Of a stretch of 64,000 nt of DNA, positions 29,276 to 37,756 are shown in pieces (position 1 is the first letter of the stretch; each line of letters starts with the position of its first letter). Under the pieces are notes generated by a model. The model was not told where the DNA came from. It did no database searches and saw only the letters and a list, made by a program, of their open reading frames with translations. The translations under genes were made by a program, and so were the position numbers. Origin of the DNA: a virus; IMG/VR virus record IMGVR_UViG_3300011116_000655, positions 1 to 64,000 of that record. The stretch is one strand, 5' to 3'.

Positions 29276-29316
29276 CCCTCCAAGGACATACTATCCAAGG
29301 AGGGTCATAGTGTCAA
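29276..29316 (-). promoter_or_regulatory. Promoter-in-hairpin element of uvsE
   Basis: TTGACA (29311-29316), 17 nt, TAGTAT (29288-29293). The spacer contains CCCTCC and GGA, which pair with TCC and GGAGGG (29276-29281); the -10 is in the loop and GGAGGG is the uvsE ribosome site. The TGA in the -35 is the stop of the 29313-30101 gene. Read-through RNA would fold and hide the ribosome site; RNA from this promoter would not. Confidence 0.7.
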
Positions 29317-30101
29317 TGGTTTCTTTTCTTATTTTCTCTCATACCTTTATCAAGTGCAAGCGTTCCGTATTGTTGTCCACCTATTCTTGCTCGTAATGCA
29401 TCCATACCAGCATCTTGAGAAACTGGGCCTAAAGATGCTTGCTGAGAACGACTTGATTGTGTAGAAGCCACATTTTGTGGATTTGTTGGTTCTGGAACTT
29501 TTATGTTCAATACATTTTCGTATTTTTGAATTTCACTTCTATCTAATGTAGGACCAGAAACTTTTCTCATTTCGTGCGCCTCAGAAGAAAATTGTTGTCC
29601 TTTTTCTGCTCTTTTTATAGAAAGAGGAAATACTTCTATAGTATACCCTTTATCATATCTTTTAGCATGGTTGTAGTAAAAGACTATTACTTTTTTTGTT
29701 TTCATTTCAGAAATGTATGTTTCTAATCTTTGTATAGCTAGTTGTTTATTTTCATCATTTTTTGCAATTTTTATTTTGTTGTTGTAGTCATCTAAATCAA
29801 ACTCATAATCTATTAAAAATTCTCTTAATGGTAAAGGAATTAAGTTTGCTTGTTTTTTTTGAATCATTTCTCTAAATTTTGGAAAAAGATTTATAATTTG
29901 AGCACCTGTTACGGATAACAATTCTTCTTTTTCTCCAAGTTCTGAACCTGCTTCACTTACTTCGACTTCCGTATCTATAACTGGTTGGTTTCTTGGTGAT
30001 CCATAAATTGGACCTCTTTCAAAAGGGCTAATTTCATTTAGCAATCCAACAAGTTCTTCTCTAATAACTTGTCTAAGTTGTGATTCTGTTAATCTTTTCA
30101 T
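29313..30101 (-). CDS. Tagged hypothetical 262 aa protein
   Basis: N-terminal M-K-R-L-T-E-S-Q-L-R-Q-V-I-R-E-E-L resembles the starts of the 50032-50664 and 22127-22696 proteins and may be a targeting tag. The remainder is mixed: a Lys-rich alpha/beta part (90-190) and a Gln/Ser-rich tail. The ribosome site AAGGAA is the 3' arm of a perfect hairpin (30108-30139). Function unknown. Confidence 0.6.
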   Translation of the reverse strand: MKRLTESQLRQVIREELVGLLNEISPFERGPIYGSPRNQPVIDTEVEVSEAGSELGEKEELLSVTGAQIINLFPKFREMIQKKQANLIPLPLREFLIDYEFDLDDYNNKIKIAKNDENKQLAIQRLETYISEMKTKKVIVFYYNHAKRYDKGYTIEVFPLSIKRAEKGQQFSSEAHEMRKVSGPTLDRSEIQKYENVLNIKVPEPTNPQNVASTQSSRSQQASLGPVSQDAGMDALRARIGGQQYGTLALDKGMRENKKRNH

Positions 30102-30107
30102 AAAAAT

Positions 30108-30139
30108 GGGTTCCTTACCAATTAAATAGTAAGGAACCC
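30108..30139 (-). promoter_or_regulatory. Terminator hairpin with ACTATTTA in loop
   Basis: Minus strand GGGTTCCTTAC, 10-nt loop TATTTAATTG, GTAAGGAACCC, then ATTTTT and the ATG of the next gene. 11-bp perfect stem: it can end the dnaE transcript. The loop holds CTATTTA (30123-30129); TTGGCA lies 18 bases upstream as a possible -35; AAGGAA in the 3' arm is the ribosome site. Confidence 0.7.
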
Positions 30140-30143
30140 TTAA

Positions 30144-33100
30144 TTATGCCAACAATCTAAGTTGTTTTGCTACGTTGTTGATACTAAATCCCCAATCATC
30201 ATGATTTGGTTTTACCATGTAAGGACGATTGGTAAACACAACATCTTTCTCTTTTATACCCCAACACTTGATTTTAACTTCTGTGTTGGTACTATCGATT
30301 GCGTTTAATACCCAATAATCTTTACCTGTTGCAGTTTTCTTCTTTTCAATCTCGCGGACAACAAACCAAGCAAGTCCAAGTTCTTCATCGTATTCAGAAA
30401 TTGGTGGAATCATCTTCTCTTGAAGTCTAATCATAATTTCTGGAGATACAACAAGGTTCATTGGGTATACACCTGTAAGTTGTGTAAGATACTCAATTTT
30501 CTCTTCGTTTGAAAACTCACCTTCTGGTTTATAAGTCTCAATGTTTTCCAGTAAGTTCTTAAGCTTACGAGGTCTATCTACTGCTACCGCTGACCAGAAG
30601 TGTTTTGCTCCTGTAAATCTGTTGTCAATAAGACAATTACAAGCACCAGAACGAATCAATACATCAAGGGCTTTTTTATTCAACTTGCTGTATACGATGT
30701 TTTCGTTGAAGATAAAATCTTCTACTGTTTTGAATGGACGATTGTTGAAGATTTGTTGGATAGCTACTTCACCAAGACCTTTAATCGAAGAAAGAGGTTG
30801 GATTAGAGTTTCACCATCTTCCGAAATCTCCCATACCATACCAGAAGTATTAAGGTTTAGAGGTTCAATTTTGAAACCCATAGATTTTGCAAGATTAATT
30901 GCATACTCTTTGTTTTTTGCATCCTCTTTATCAAGGAATGCTGCTATCCATTCTGCCTTGTAGTAAGTCAAAAGCCAAGCACATTGATACGAAAGGATTG
31001 AATAGCAAACGGCATGAGACTTATTGAAGCCGTAACCCGAAAAATACTCAAATGTTTCCCAAAGTTTCTGGGCTTCTTTTTGCTCAATACCTTTTTCAAC
31101 ACAACCTTCGATAAATTTGTGGTGAATTTTATCTTTCTCTTCAAATCCTTTTCCAGTTCCTTTCTTTGTTAGAAGTTTACGAAGTTTATTACCTTCATCG
31201 AGATCAACATTTTTGCCAAGTTTATGAGCAAGAATAGCAATCTGTTCTTGGAAGATCAAAAAGCCATAAGTTTGCTTTGTAACTTCTTTAATTATTGGAT
31301 GAATGTATTTAATACTTTCTGGATCTTCAACTGCTGCAACATAGAGTTTGTCTACATCTGCTCCAAGAGGGCCAGGACGATAAATAGAAGTAATTGCAGA
31401 TACATCGATGATGTTTCTTGGTTTTACTTTCTTACAAAACTCTTGAACAGGTGCTTCAGTAAATTGGAAGACACCAGCAAAGTTACCTTTTTCAAATACG
31501 TTCTTGTAAACCTTCTTATCATTTAGGTTCATTTTGTCTGGATGAAGATGCTCATTATAGAATGCTTTTACATCTTCAAATGTAGGATCTTTAATGCCCT
31601 TATGACGCTTAAGAACATGCCTAATTGCACCTTCAATCATTCTCAAAGAAGCAATACCTAGAATGTCAAACTTAATGAAACCCATTGGCTCCAAGTGACG
31701 AACGTTTTGACCCTCTGACCAAGGAGTTTGACGTACACCATCGGAATTAATGAGAGGCATGTATTGATCAAGGTTTTCACCAACCACAACACCACCAGCA
31801 TGACGGGAACAACTACGAACCTGTCCATAAAGTGCGTTAATGTGTTCTGCAATGTGAGGATACTTTCTCAAAAATCCTTGAAGAGTTGAAGAATACTCTT
31901 TTACCTCTTCAAATGTTGGCGTATAAACACCAGATTTAATGCCATGCTTCTGCTTTGCAAGAGGGGTTGCCTCAAGCATCATTTTACTGGTTACTTCATT
32001 TACTTCTTTAAACTCAATGTTGTAGAATTTACTAATGTCTTTTACAAGAGACTTTAGCTGTAGAGTATTCCAGTTAGAAATAGGAACAACTGTTGTATCA
32101 CCCCACTCTTTGATTAGTATGTCTTTCAAAACCATTGGGTCTGCAACGTCATAATCAATGTCTGGGAATCCATCTTGATTCTTTGTCATGAAACGCTCAA
32201 ACAGAAGCCCATGTTTGATTGGGTCTACTTGAGTAATTCCAAGAACATACGAGACAAGAGAACCAGCAGCAGAGCCACGACCTGGACCTACTAGCTGCAT
32301 TGTTTGTGCTTTGTCAGAAATAGCCTTCATTGTAAGGAAGTATTTGCTAAACCCTCTATCTTCAATAATTTCAAGTTCTTGGTCAAGTTGCTTAATGTAA
32401 TTTATTTTGTCAAGAAGTCCAAGATTACGCATACCTTCCATAGAATAATGACGAAGAGCCTCACCAGCAGTAAACCCAGCAGGTACTACAAAGTTTGGAA
32501 GTCTAACTGTTGTATCTGGCATGAAGTTTTCAATACGTTTGTGAGCAATTTCATAACTATTTGTAATGCTCTTCATAACCAAACTGTCTTGATAATGAAC
32601 GTTTCCTTCCTTGGAATACTTTTTGTAAGCATCCCACATCTGTTCACCATTCTTTGGATAAAGTTCGTATCCAATTTCATCTACACCAGCAGGAAGCTCA
32701 GAATTACCTTCTGCCCACTCTGGTCTGCCTTTGCCAAGCCAACCAAGACGCTTATAAAGCTCACGGTCTTTCCAAGCATTAGGATTTGGATAATGGCTAT
32801 CACAAGTAGATACAAGTTGAATGTCAAATTCCTCTTGCATCTTGATAATGTACTTATTTAGAATGTGCTGCTCTGGTACATTATTCCATTGTAGTTCGCC
32901 ATACCAACGGTCACCAAAAATGGAAACCATTCGCTTAGTTACTGTACGAAATGAATCAAGAATAGCTTCCTCACCCTTATCCTTATTCTCCCAATAACAG
33001 CCAGCATAAACTCCACCAAGGCAAGCAGAGAGAGCAATTATACCCTCGTTATACTTCTCCAACATCGCATAATCCATACGAGGATAGCGATAATAATTTT

Positions 33101-33563
33101 CAGTCTTATAACTTTCAGAAACAAGCTTGAAAATGTTGTTTAGACCTTGCTGATTTTGTGCAAGAAGAACAAGGTGTCGTCGGCGATTAAGAATAGACTT
33201 AATCTCCTTTTTAGAAGCCCCTTCATCTTCTACAATTGCACCCGTAACAGATTCATCATCTGCTGTTTTATTCTTTTTATCTTCTTTTTGTTTATCATAT
33301 TCTGTTCGCCATTCATCAAGAGAAGAAATGAAATAAGCTTCAACACCAAAGATTGGCTTGAACTCTTTACCTTCTTTCTTCATCTTTTTAGCATGAAGAA
33401 CCTGCCAAGAAAGACCATTCATGTTTCCGTGGTCAGTCAAAGCAAGTGCATCCATACCATTTGAATAAGCAAAATCCATGTGGTCTGGTGGGTAACCCAT
33501 ACCATCAAAAATAGAACCTGCTACAGAATGTGCGTGCAATCCAACAAATGGAATCGTATTCAT
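30144..33563 (-). CDS. dnaE: DNA polymerase III alpha subunit (family C)
   Basis: 1139 aa, full DnaE length. PHP domain opens with V-G-L-H-A-H-S (residues 7-13) and L-T-D-H-G-N. The polymerase core contains G-P-G-R-G-S-A-A-G-S-L, F-P-D-I-D-Y-D and R-H-A-G-G-V-V; the fingers/thumb region has Y-R-P-G-P-L-G and F-N-K-S-H-A-V. A bacterial-style replicase is unusual beside T4-type recombination genes. It is followed by a terminator hairpin. Confidence 0.95.
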   Translation of the reverse strand: MNTIPFVGLHAHSVAGSIFDGMGYPPDHMDFAYSNGMDALALTDHGNMNGLSWQVLHAKKMKKEGKEFKPIFGVEAYFISSLDEWRTEYDKQKEDKKNKTADDESVTGAIVEDEGASKKEIKSILNRRRHLVLLAQNQQGLNNIFKLVSESYKTENYYRYPRMDYAMLEKYNEGIIALSACLGGVYAGCYWENKDKGEEAILDSFRTVTKRMVSIFGDRWYGELQWNNVPEQHILNKYIIKMQEEFDIQLVSTCDSHYPNPNAWKDRELYKRLGWLGKGRPEWAEGNSELPAGVDEIGYELYPKNGEQMWDAYKKYSKEGNVHYQDSLVMKSITNSYEIAHKRIENFMPDTTVRLPNFVVPAGFTAGEALRHYSMEGMRNLGLLDKINYIKQLDQELEIIEDRGFSKYFLTMKAISDKAQTMQLVGPGRGSAAGSLVSYVLGITQVDPIKHGLLFERFMTKNQDGFPDIDYDVADPMVLKDILIKEWGDTTVVPISNWNTLQLKSLVKDISKFYNIEFKEVNEVTSKMMLEATPLAKQKHGIKSGVYTPTFEEVKEYSSTLQGFLRKYPHIAEHINALYGQVRSCSRHAGGVVVGENLDQYMPLINSDGVRQTPWSEGQNVRHLEPMGFIKFDILGIASLRMIEGAIRHVLKRHKGIKDPTFEDVKAFYNEHLHPDKMNLNDKKVYKNVFEKGNFAGVFQFTEAPVQEFCKKVKPRNIIDVSAITSIYRPGPLGADVDKLYVAAVEDPESIKYIHPIIKEVTKQTYGFLIFQEQIAILAHKLGKNVDLDEGNKLRKLLTKKGTGKGFEEKDKIHHKFIEGCVEKGIEQKEAQKLWETFEYFSGYGFNKSHAVCYSILSYQCAWLLTYYKAEWIAAFLDKEDAKNKEYAINLAKSMGFKIEPLNLNTSGMVWEISEDGETLIQPLSSIKGLGEVAIQQIFNNRPFKTVEDFIFNENIVYSKLNKKALDVLIRSGACNCLIDNRFTGAKHFWSAVAVDRPRKLKNLLENIETYKPEGEFSNEEKIEYLTQLTGVYPMNLVVSPEIMIRLQEKMIPPISEYDEELGLAWFVVREIEKKKTATGKDYWVLNAIDSTNTEVKIKCWGIKEKDVVFTNRPYMVKPNHDDWGFSINNVAKQLRLLA

Positions 33564-34010
33564 TTATCCCTCGTAGTCGTCATAGTCTGGTTCTGGAGTA
33601 TAACTGTCTCCCTTCCAGTAAGCAACTACTTCTTCTGTATCGTCTTGACAGTCTTCGTTTAGACTACCGCTAATAGGCATTGTATCTGTATCGTGTGGTA
33701 CAAAAATGCTTTGCATAAGCTCTCCATCTGTAAATTTAAGTTTCCAAGTTGTATAAGCACCATACATTTCAAACCACCCATGATGGTTTGTATCTACTGT
33801 TTCTTGTTCAACAGCACGAAAAATACCAAAAACAGGATGCTTTCTTTCGCTTTCTGGTACAATTTCAATTCTACGCTTAATAAGCCAAAGTCTCTTATCT
33901 TTAATAAAGTAATTATCTAGATAAGAACCAAGATCTTTAGTTTGGTACTCTCCAGCATCTGGTCCGTTTTCTATACTTTCCACAACTTCAATTGTATCAA
34001 ACATCCCCAT
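33564..34010 (-). CDS. Hypothetical 148 aa phage protein
   Basis: M-G-M-F-D-T-I-E-V opening, then L-W-L-I-K-R-R-I-E and W-F-E-M-Y-G-A-Y-T-T-W-K-L-K-F-T-D-G. The M-F-D and F-x-x-Y pattern resembles small conserved phage proteins. GGAGG ribosome site. Function unknown; acidic tail. Confidence 0.65.
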   Translation of the reverse strand: MGMFDTIEVVESIENGPDAGEYQTKDLGSYLDNYFIKDKRLWLIKRRIEIVPESERKHPVFGIFRAVEQETVDTNHHGWFEMYGAYTTWKLKFTDGELMQSIFVPHDTDTMPISGSLNEDCQDDTEEVVAYWKGDSYTPEPDYDDYEG

Positions 34011-34887
34011 CTTGTTCTTCCTCCTCTTCGTCTAACATACCGTATAACGTGTATGGTGTCTTTGTAAAGTACTTTTTTATAGTAGATTGATTGTAGTATT
34101 TAGTTTCTGATGAACCCAAAAAACTACAATAATTTTTCCAACTATCAATTCTGTGGTATGAATGAAGCTTGTTAGGTTTATAGTCTGTTATTATACTACT
34201 ATTAAAAACGTCGTCAATGGTGTATTCAATCCAAGGTTTATCTAACTTTCTTTTGTTGATTATGTCTCTAAACATTTTAAATTGTTTTCTTGAAAAAGTA
34301 AATCCTAAGTATTCACCATCTAAAACAGTTTTTCCATCTTTTGTAGAATGAAGATAATTTTCGTATGTACTAAACCTTTCTCTATTTTTAGCAATTTGCC
34401 TTGGAGCATAAACTCCATAAGGAAAAGCTACATAATACATTGCAGGTAACAACCATTTAGACATTTTATAACTTGTATAGTATGCATAATAAGCACCTTG
34501 TACAACAGAAAATGGAAGACTTGTTTTATACCTTTTATTTTGTAAAATTGGTACGTAATAAATTGGTATCTTTTTAAACATTACAGTATTAAAACCTTCT
34601 GGGGTTTTATGCTTAAAATAACTTCTAACTGGGTCGTATACAAACTCACCAATTTTATTTTTAAGTACTCTGCTTATGTCTTGATTGCATACTACCCAAA
34701 TAGTTTCACAACCAGCCCAAGCACATTCAAGTATAGCTCTTTCAACTGCCGTATAGTTTTGTGCTATAGGCATCATAGCATCGGGCCAAGGCATGTTAAA
34801 ATCTAAACTTTTACCTGCGATTGGGACGATACCTGCCAAGTGCGAGATCTTCGACGTTGTAAGCTGATCTTCATTAATTTGTTGCAT
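33997..34887 (-). CDS. Nucleotidyltransferase-like protein
   Basis: 296 aa. Residues about 14-70 (A-G-I-V-P-I-A-G-K-S, P-D-A-M-M-P-I, V-E-R-A-I-L-E-C-A-W-A-G-C-E-T-I-W-V-V) resemble the start of GlmU/RfbA-type sugar nucleotidyltransferases, although the usual G-x-G-T-R is not clear. The later part has no match I recognise. Its first 85 bases overlap the end of the next gene; the GGAG site at the proper distance supports the overlap. May make or transfer an activated sugar or base; speculative. Confidence 0.6.
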   Translation of the reverse strand: MQQINEDQLTTSKISHLAGIVPIAGKSLDFNMPWPDAMMPIAQNYTAVERAILECAWAGCETIWVVCNQDISRVLKNKIGEFVYDPVRSYFKHKTPEGFNTVMFKKIPIYYVPILQNKRYKTSLPFSVVQGAYYAYYTSYKMSKWLLPAMYYVAFPYGVYAPRQIAKNRERFSTYENYLHSTKDGKTVLDGEYLGFTFSRKQFKMFRDIINKRKLDKPWIEYTIDDVFNSSIITDYKPNKLHSYHRIDSWKNYCSFLGSSETKYYNQSTIKKYFTKTPYTLYGMLDEEEEEQDGDV

Positions 34888-35753
34888 AAGACATACTCCA
34901 GTATAGGCAATCTACCAAACATTCCAATTACTTCATCTGCCGTCAAGGACATAAATTTAATGTTGTCCGTATCTCTAAACACGTTTGGTTTTTCTTTTTC
35001 TATTACTCTGCTAACAAACGAATAAAGAACTGGTCTGTATTTTTGCGTTCCACTTTTATGAAATCCGTTTTCACAGCCTTTCATGTTGTATTTTTCAAAC
35101 TGTTCTTTCAAAATAAATTTAATGTTGTAATCTGTAAGACCATCTTGAACATCTCGTAAGGAGTGACAATAAGAAATTAAACAACCATCTTTTGCTCTTT
35201 TTTCGTTTGAGGGTGGAAGAAACCAAATTTGATTTACATAATCATAATCTGTATAAATTACATCATACGACTTATCCATAAATTTTAATTTATTAAATTG
35301 TACAAAGTCTTTAACTATGTATTTGTCATTAACAACAATTGGATCTGGTAGACCTTCCACACCTTGATCATCAAAAACTAAAATTTCTTCTGCTTCTATT
35401 TTTATTAGTCTTGAATTTTGCGTAGATAATTTAACTAATCCATCATCTATTCTTATTGATTGTAGGTTAGTAGCTGGCAATAAGCCACGAAGCGATAAAA
35501 CAAAAACTAACCGACCCCAAAGTATTTCTTTTTGAGGTCTGGTTAGTATTGTTCCTTTATTAGTATCCAACTCATGTAGTTCTGGAAACACATGGAGAAA
35601 CCTGTAGTCTTGTCCTACTGTTAAACTATCAAAAACAGTAGGTACTTTTGGTACTACATAGAATACTGGTGTTTTAGTATAAAGTGCATATAATAGTGAT
35701 TCAAGTGTCGCACCTATTATAATTCTTTTATGCTTGTGTATGGTTCCTTTCAT
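34803..35753 (-). CDS. Hypothetical protein with Rossmann-like start
   Basis: 316 aa. H-K-R-I-I-I-G-A-T-L-E-S-L-L-Y-A-L at residues 8-24 followed by P-V-F-Y-V-V looks like a dinucleotide-binding beta-alpha-beta unit. No other motif recognised. It is sandwiched with overlaps between thyX and the nucleotidyltransferase-like gene, so the three may act together. Confidence 0.55.
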   Translation of the reverse strand: MKGTIHKHKRIIIGATLESLLYALYTKTPVFYVVPKVPTVFDSLTVGQDYRFLHVFPELHELDTNKGTILTRPQKEILWGRLVFVLSLRGLLPATNLQSIRIDDGLVKLSTQNSRLIKIEAEEILVFDDQGVEGLPDPIVVNDKYIVKDFVQFNKLKFMDKSYDVIYTDYDYVNQIWFLPPSNEKRAKDGCLISYCHSLRDVQDGLTDYNIKFILKEQFEKYNMKGCENGFHKSGTQKYRPVLYSFVSRVIEKEKPNVFRDTDNIKFMSLTADEVIGMFGRLPILEYVLCNKLMKISLQRRRSRTWQVSSQSQVKV

Positions 35754-36444
35754 CTACAATTCTTCTATAAGCTGCTACAGTCTTTGGATACAGTTCACTT
35801 GCAATTTCTAAGCAAGCCTCTGCAACTTTTTGGATTTCCCATTGTGCCCCTTCATGACTTCTAAGATCAATAAATTTTAGAAGATTAGAAAGATTAACTG
35901 TTCCATAATACTCTGTATACATGGCTTGTGGAAGAACCATTCTTGCTTGTTCTCTACAAACACCGTTATCAATTAATTTATTAAACAGAGTAAGAGAGTG
36001 CTTGAAGTGTCCAGCAACAATTGATGATGCAGGGTGTTGAATTCCAAAACCCTCATTGTGGAACATAGGATCGAATGTCTCATTGGTCGAAGCCTGTCTA
36101 TTAGAAGCATGTTGTTTACGGTATCCTTTTGGCTCATAGAATTCGATGTTAAAGTCTGTGTATCTACGACTAATTTCATTATAAGACCAAGTACGGTGCC
36201 TGTGATGTTGTGAGCGTACAAACAGAGGTACTTTGAATCTAAAAGTAATTAGGTTGTGTTCTAATACAGAAGTATGTCTATGACGGATAAGATAATCAAT
36301 AAGCTTTTCATCTTTATCATCTAACTCTTCCTTGTGTTTACCAAACGAAACACGGGCTGAGTTGACCACAGTAAGGTCAGAACCCATATAATCTACAAGT
36401 TCTACCTTACCAATACCATCACCATATAGATCAATAGATTTCAT
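35728..36444 (-). CDS. thyX: FAD-dependent thymidylate synthase
   Basis: 238 aa. ThyX signature R-H-R-T-W-S-Y-N-E-I-S-R-R-Y at 82-95, plus R-H-R-H-T-S-V-L-E-H and R-E-Q-A-R-M-V-L-P. It converts dUMP to dTMP using methylene-THF and NADPH. Ends inside the start of the following gene. Confidence 0.95.
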   Translation of the reverse strand: MKSIDLYGDGIGKVELVDYMGSDLTVVNSARVSFGKHKEELDDKDEKLIDYLIRHRHTSVLEHNLITFRFKVPLFVRSQHHRHRTWSYNEISRRYTDFNIEFYEPKGYRKQHASNRQASTNETFDPMFHNEGFGIQHPASSIVAGHFKHSLTLFNKLIDNGVCREQARMVLPQAMYTEYYGTVNLSNLLKFIDLRSHEGAQWEIQKVAEACLEIASELYPKTVAAYRRIVDERNHTQA

Positions 36445-36927
36445 TTATTCCTCTTCTTTGTGAAGTGGTCCATCCTTTGGTGGTTGTGCTTTAGTACCAA
36501 AGTAATAAGCAAATACCATTAAACAAGTTTGCTGAATAAATTCAAGTATCTTCATTGATTCGTTACCATGAAGAAGTTGAGTAGAAGGACCAGCTACAAT
36601 CTTATCAGCTACGAAAATACCTGCAATAAGCGCAAACATTGTAGTTACAAACTGTGTCAAAGCTGAATGGTCAGACGCTGCCTTTCTATAAATGTACTGA
36701 ACAACACCGATTACTGCTGTTACAATAGCAACTGCAAAAAATACAGCAATCATTGTTGACCCATAAGTGTCATAAAGACTTGGGTATTGTCTCTGACCGT
36801 TTAGCACAGCAGGAAGGTCAGCTAAATCTTCAGTTGTTGTGGTAGCTTGTACTGTTACAGGTTCATCTGCAAATGGTGCTTCTTCCTCGTTTGCAATTAC
36901 TGGTGCATTTTCTTCTAATGGTTCCAT
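36445..36927 (-). CDS. Three-helix membrane protein
   Basis: 160 aa. An acidic N-terminal tail (1-45) precedes three hydrophobic segments at about 58-80, 90-112 and 128-148. A holin is possible from size and topology, but no lysis genes flank it, so this is only a guess. GAGGAATAAA ribosome site. Confidence 0.6.
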   Translation of the reverse strand: MEPLEENAPVIANEEEAPFADEPVTVQATTTTEDLADLPAVLNGQRQYPSLYDTYGSTMIAVFFAVAIVTAVIGVVQYIYRKAASDHSALTQFVTTMFALIAGIFVADKIVAGPSTQLLHGNESMKILEFIQQTCLMVFAYYFGTKAQPPKDGPLHKEEE

Positions 36928-36929
36928 TT

Positions 36930-37187
36930 TTATTCCTCGCTAATTACGGCTTTACTTACAAGTGCGTTATGACTTTCTACAAGTTCATCAATGTTAATTT
37001 TTGCCTTTGACAGTCTATAAGCCTTAACTGCCATTTTAATATCTTCCTTTGTAAGCCAAGCGTTATCTACATAGTCTTGTCGAAGCTCTTTCATCTGTTC
37101 TTTGAAAGGCGTAATACATTCTTCAATCGAGGCAAGACTACGAATGTAATTCGCAATGTGTTCCTCACGACTTAGTGCATCAGACAT
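36930..37187 (-). CDS. Small helical phage protein
   Basis: 85 aa: E-E-H-I-A-N-Y-I-R-S-L, P-F-K-E-Q-M-K-E-L-R and W-L-T-K-E-D-I-K-M-A-V-K-A-Y-R. The layout (helix, charged helix, then a basic K-A-Y-R-L) recalls GapR/DUF2312-like DNA-associated proteins, but this is a loose resemblance. GGAGG site; TAATG-type coupling. Confidence 0.6.
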   Translation of the reverse strand: MSDALSREEHIANYIRSLASIEECITPFKEQMKELRQDYVDNAWLTKEDIKMAVKAYRLSKAKINIDELVESHNALVSKAVISEE

Positions 37188-37468
37188 TAATCCTCCTTAG
37201 TTACGGTTGCTAAAACATGATTTTCTTGAATTAGATAATGTGTTTGATTATCTATTTCTATTTCTTCCAACATATGTGTAGGAACCAAAATTAAGCTTTC
37301 TGGTTCATACTTCTCTGTCGAATCCTCTATAACACGGACAACCTTGTATGGCTTCTCTTTTTCTTTATAATCTGTTGGTAGAACGAAAGCGTGTTGTGGT
37401 TGCAATACTGCTTTAACCGCTAGTTGTTCAACAAGCAAGTATTTATTTCTTGGAGACAAATAATACAT
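37187..37468 (-). CDS. GroES-like co-chaperonin candidate
   Basis: 93 aa, the length of Cpn10. N-K-Y-L-L-V-E-Q-L at the start, an extended mobile-loop-like region (about 18-35), Y-K-V-V-R-V-I, S-L-I-L-V-P-T-H-M-L-E-E-I and the closing Y-L-I-Q-E-N-H-V-L-A-T-V fit the GroES barrel pattern (compare phage gp31-type proteins). Sequence similarity is weak, so this is inference. It would partner the GroEL at 18112-19677. Confidence 0.55.
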   Translation of the reverse strand: MYYLSPRNKYLLVEQLAVKAVLQPQHAFVLPTDYKEKEKPYKVVRVIEDSTEKYEPESLILVPTHMLEEIEIDNQTHYLIQENHVLATVTKED

Positions 37469-37692
37469 TATACACCTAATACCTTTTTGTGAGTTTCATA
37501 TTCTTCTTTTGATAAGAAATTTGTTGTTCTTGCATTACAATACTTACAATAAAAATCTACCTGTATAGAATTGTTAAATTTTGTTTCTATATTTCCTGTT
37601 GGTAACCAATAATGAGTTCTACTATCTGGTGAAGGGAAACATTTTTTATCTTGTTCTTGTCTTGCAACTAAATGATTACATTTTGTAGACAT
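37468..37692 (-). CDS. Small zinc-finger-like protein
   Basis: 74 aa from the ATG at 37692 directly after AGGAGGTTTTTT; a TTG at 37710 is rejected because it precedes the ribosome site. C-N-H ... Y-C-K-Y-C ... T-H provides possible zinc ligands. Function unknown. Confidence 0.65.
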   Translation of the reverse strand: MSTKCNHLVARQEQDKKCFPSPDSRTHYWLPTGNIETKFNNSIQVDFYCKYCNARTTNFLSKEEYETHKKVLGV

Positions 37693-37698
37693 AAAAAA

Positions 37699-37747
37699 CC
37701 TCCTAATCAATTATTATTAAAATAATCAATTAGGAGGCTTATGTCAA
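37699..37747 (-). promoter_or_regulatory. Promoter-in-terminator element after nrdJ
   Basis: TTGACA (37742-37747), 17 nt, TATTTT (37719-37724). CCTCCTAAT (spacer, 37729-37737) pairs with ATTAGGAGG (37699-37707), 9 bp, followed by T6 and the ATG. The hairpin can end the nrdJ transcript; its 3' arm is the ribosome site of the next gene and its loop contains the -10. Confidence 0.75.
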
Positions 37748-37756
37748 GTTATTTTA

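Noticed and set aside
30541-30963. Plus-strand 140 aa frame opposite dnaE
   Set aside because: No start signal and antisense to a conserved gene.
31384-31390. CTATTTA copies inside genes (for example 31384, 40553, 45434, 53604, 62350)
   Set aside because: They lie within coding sequence, far from starts, and are expected by chance in AT-rich DNA.
32304-32861. Plus-strand 185 aa frame opposite dnaE
   Set aside because: No ribosome site, odd composition; antisense to conserved polymerase core.
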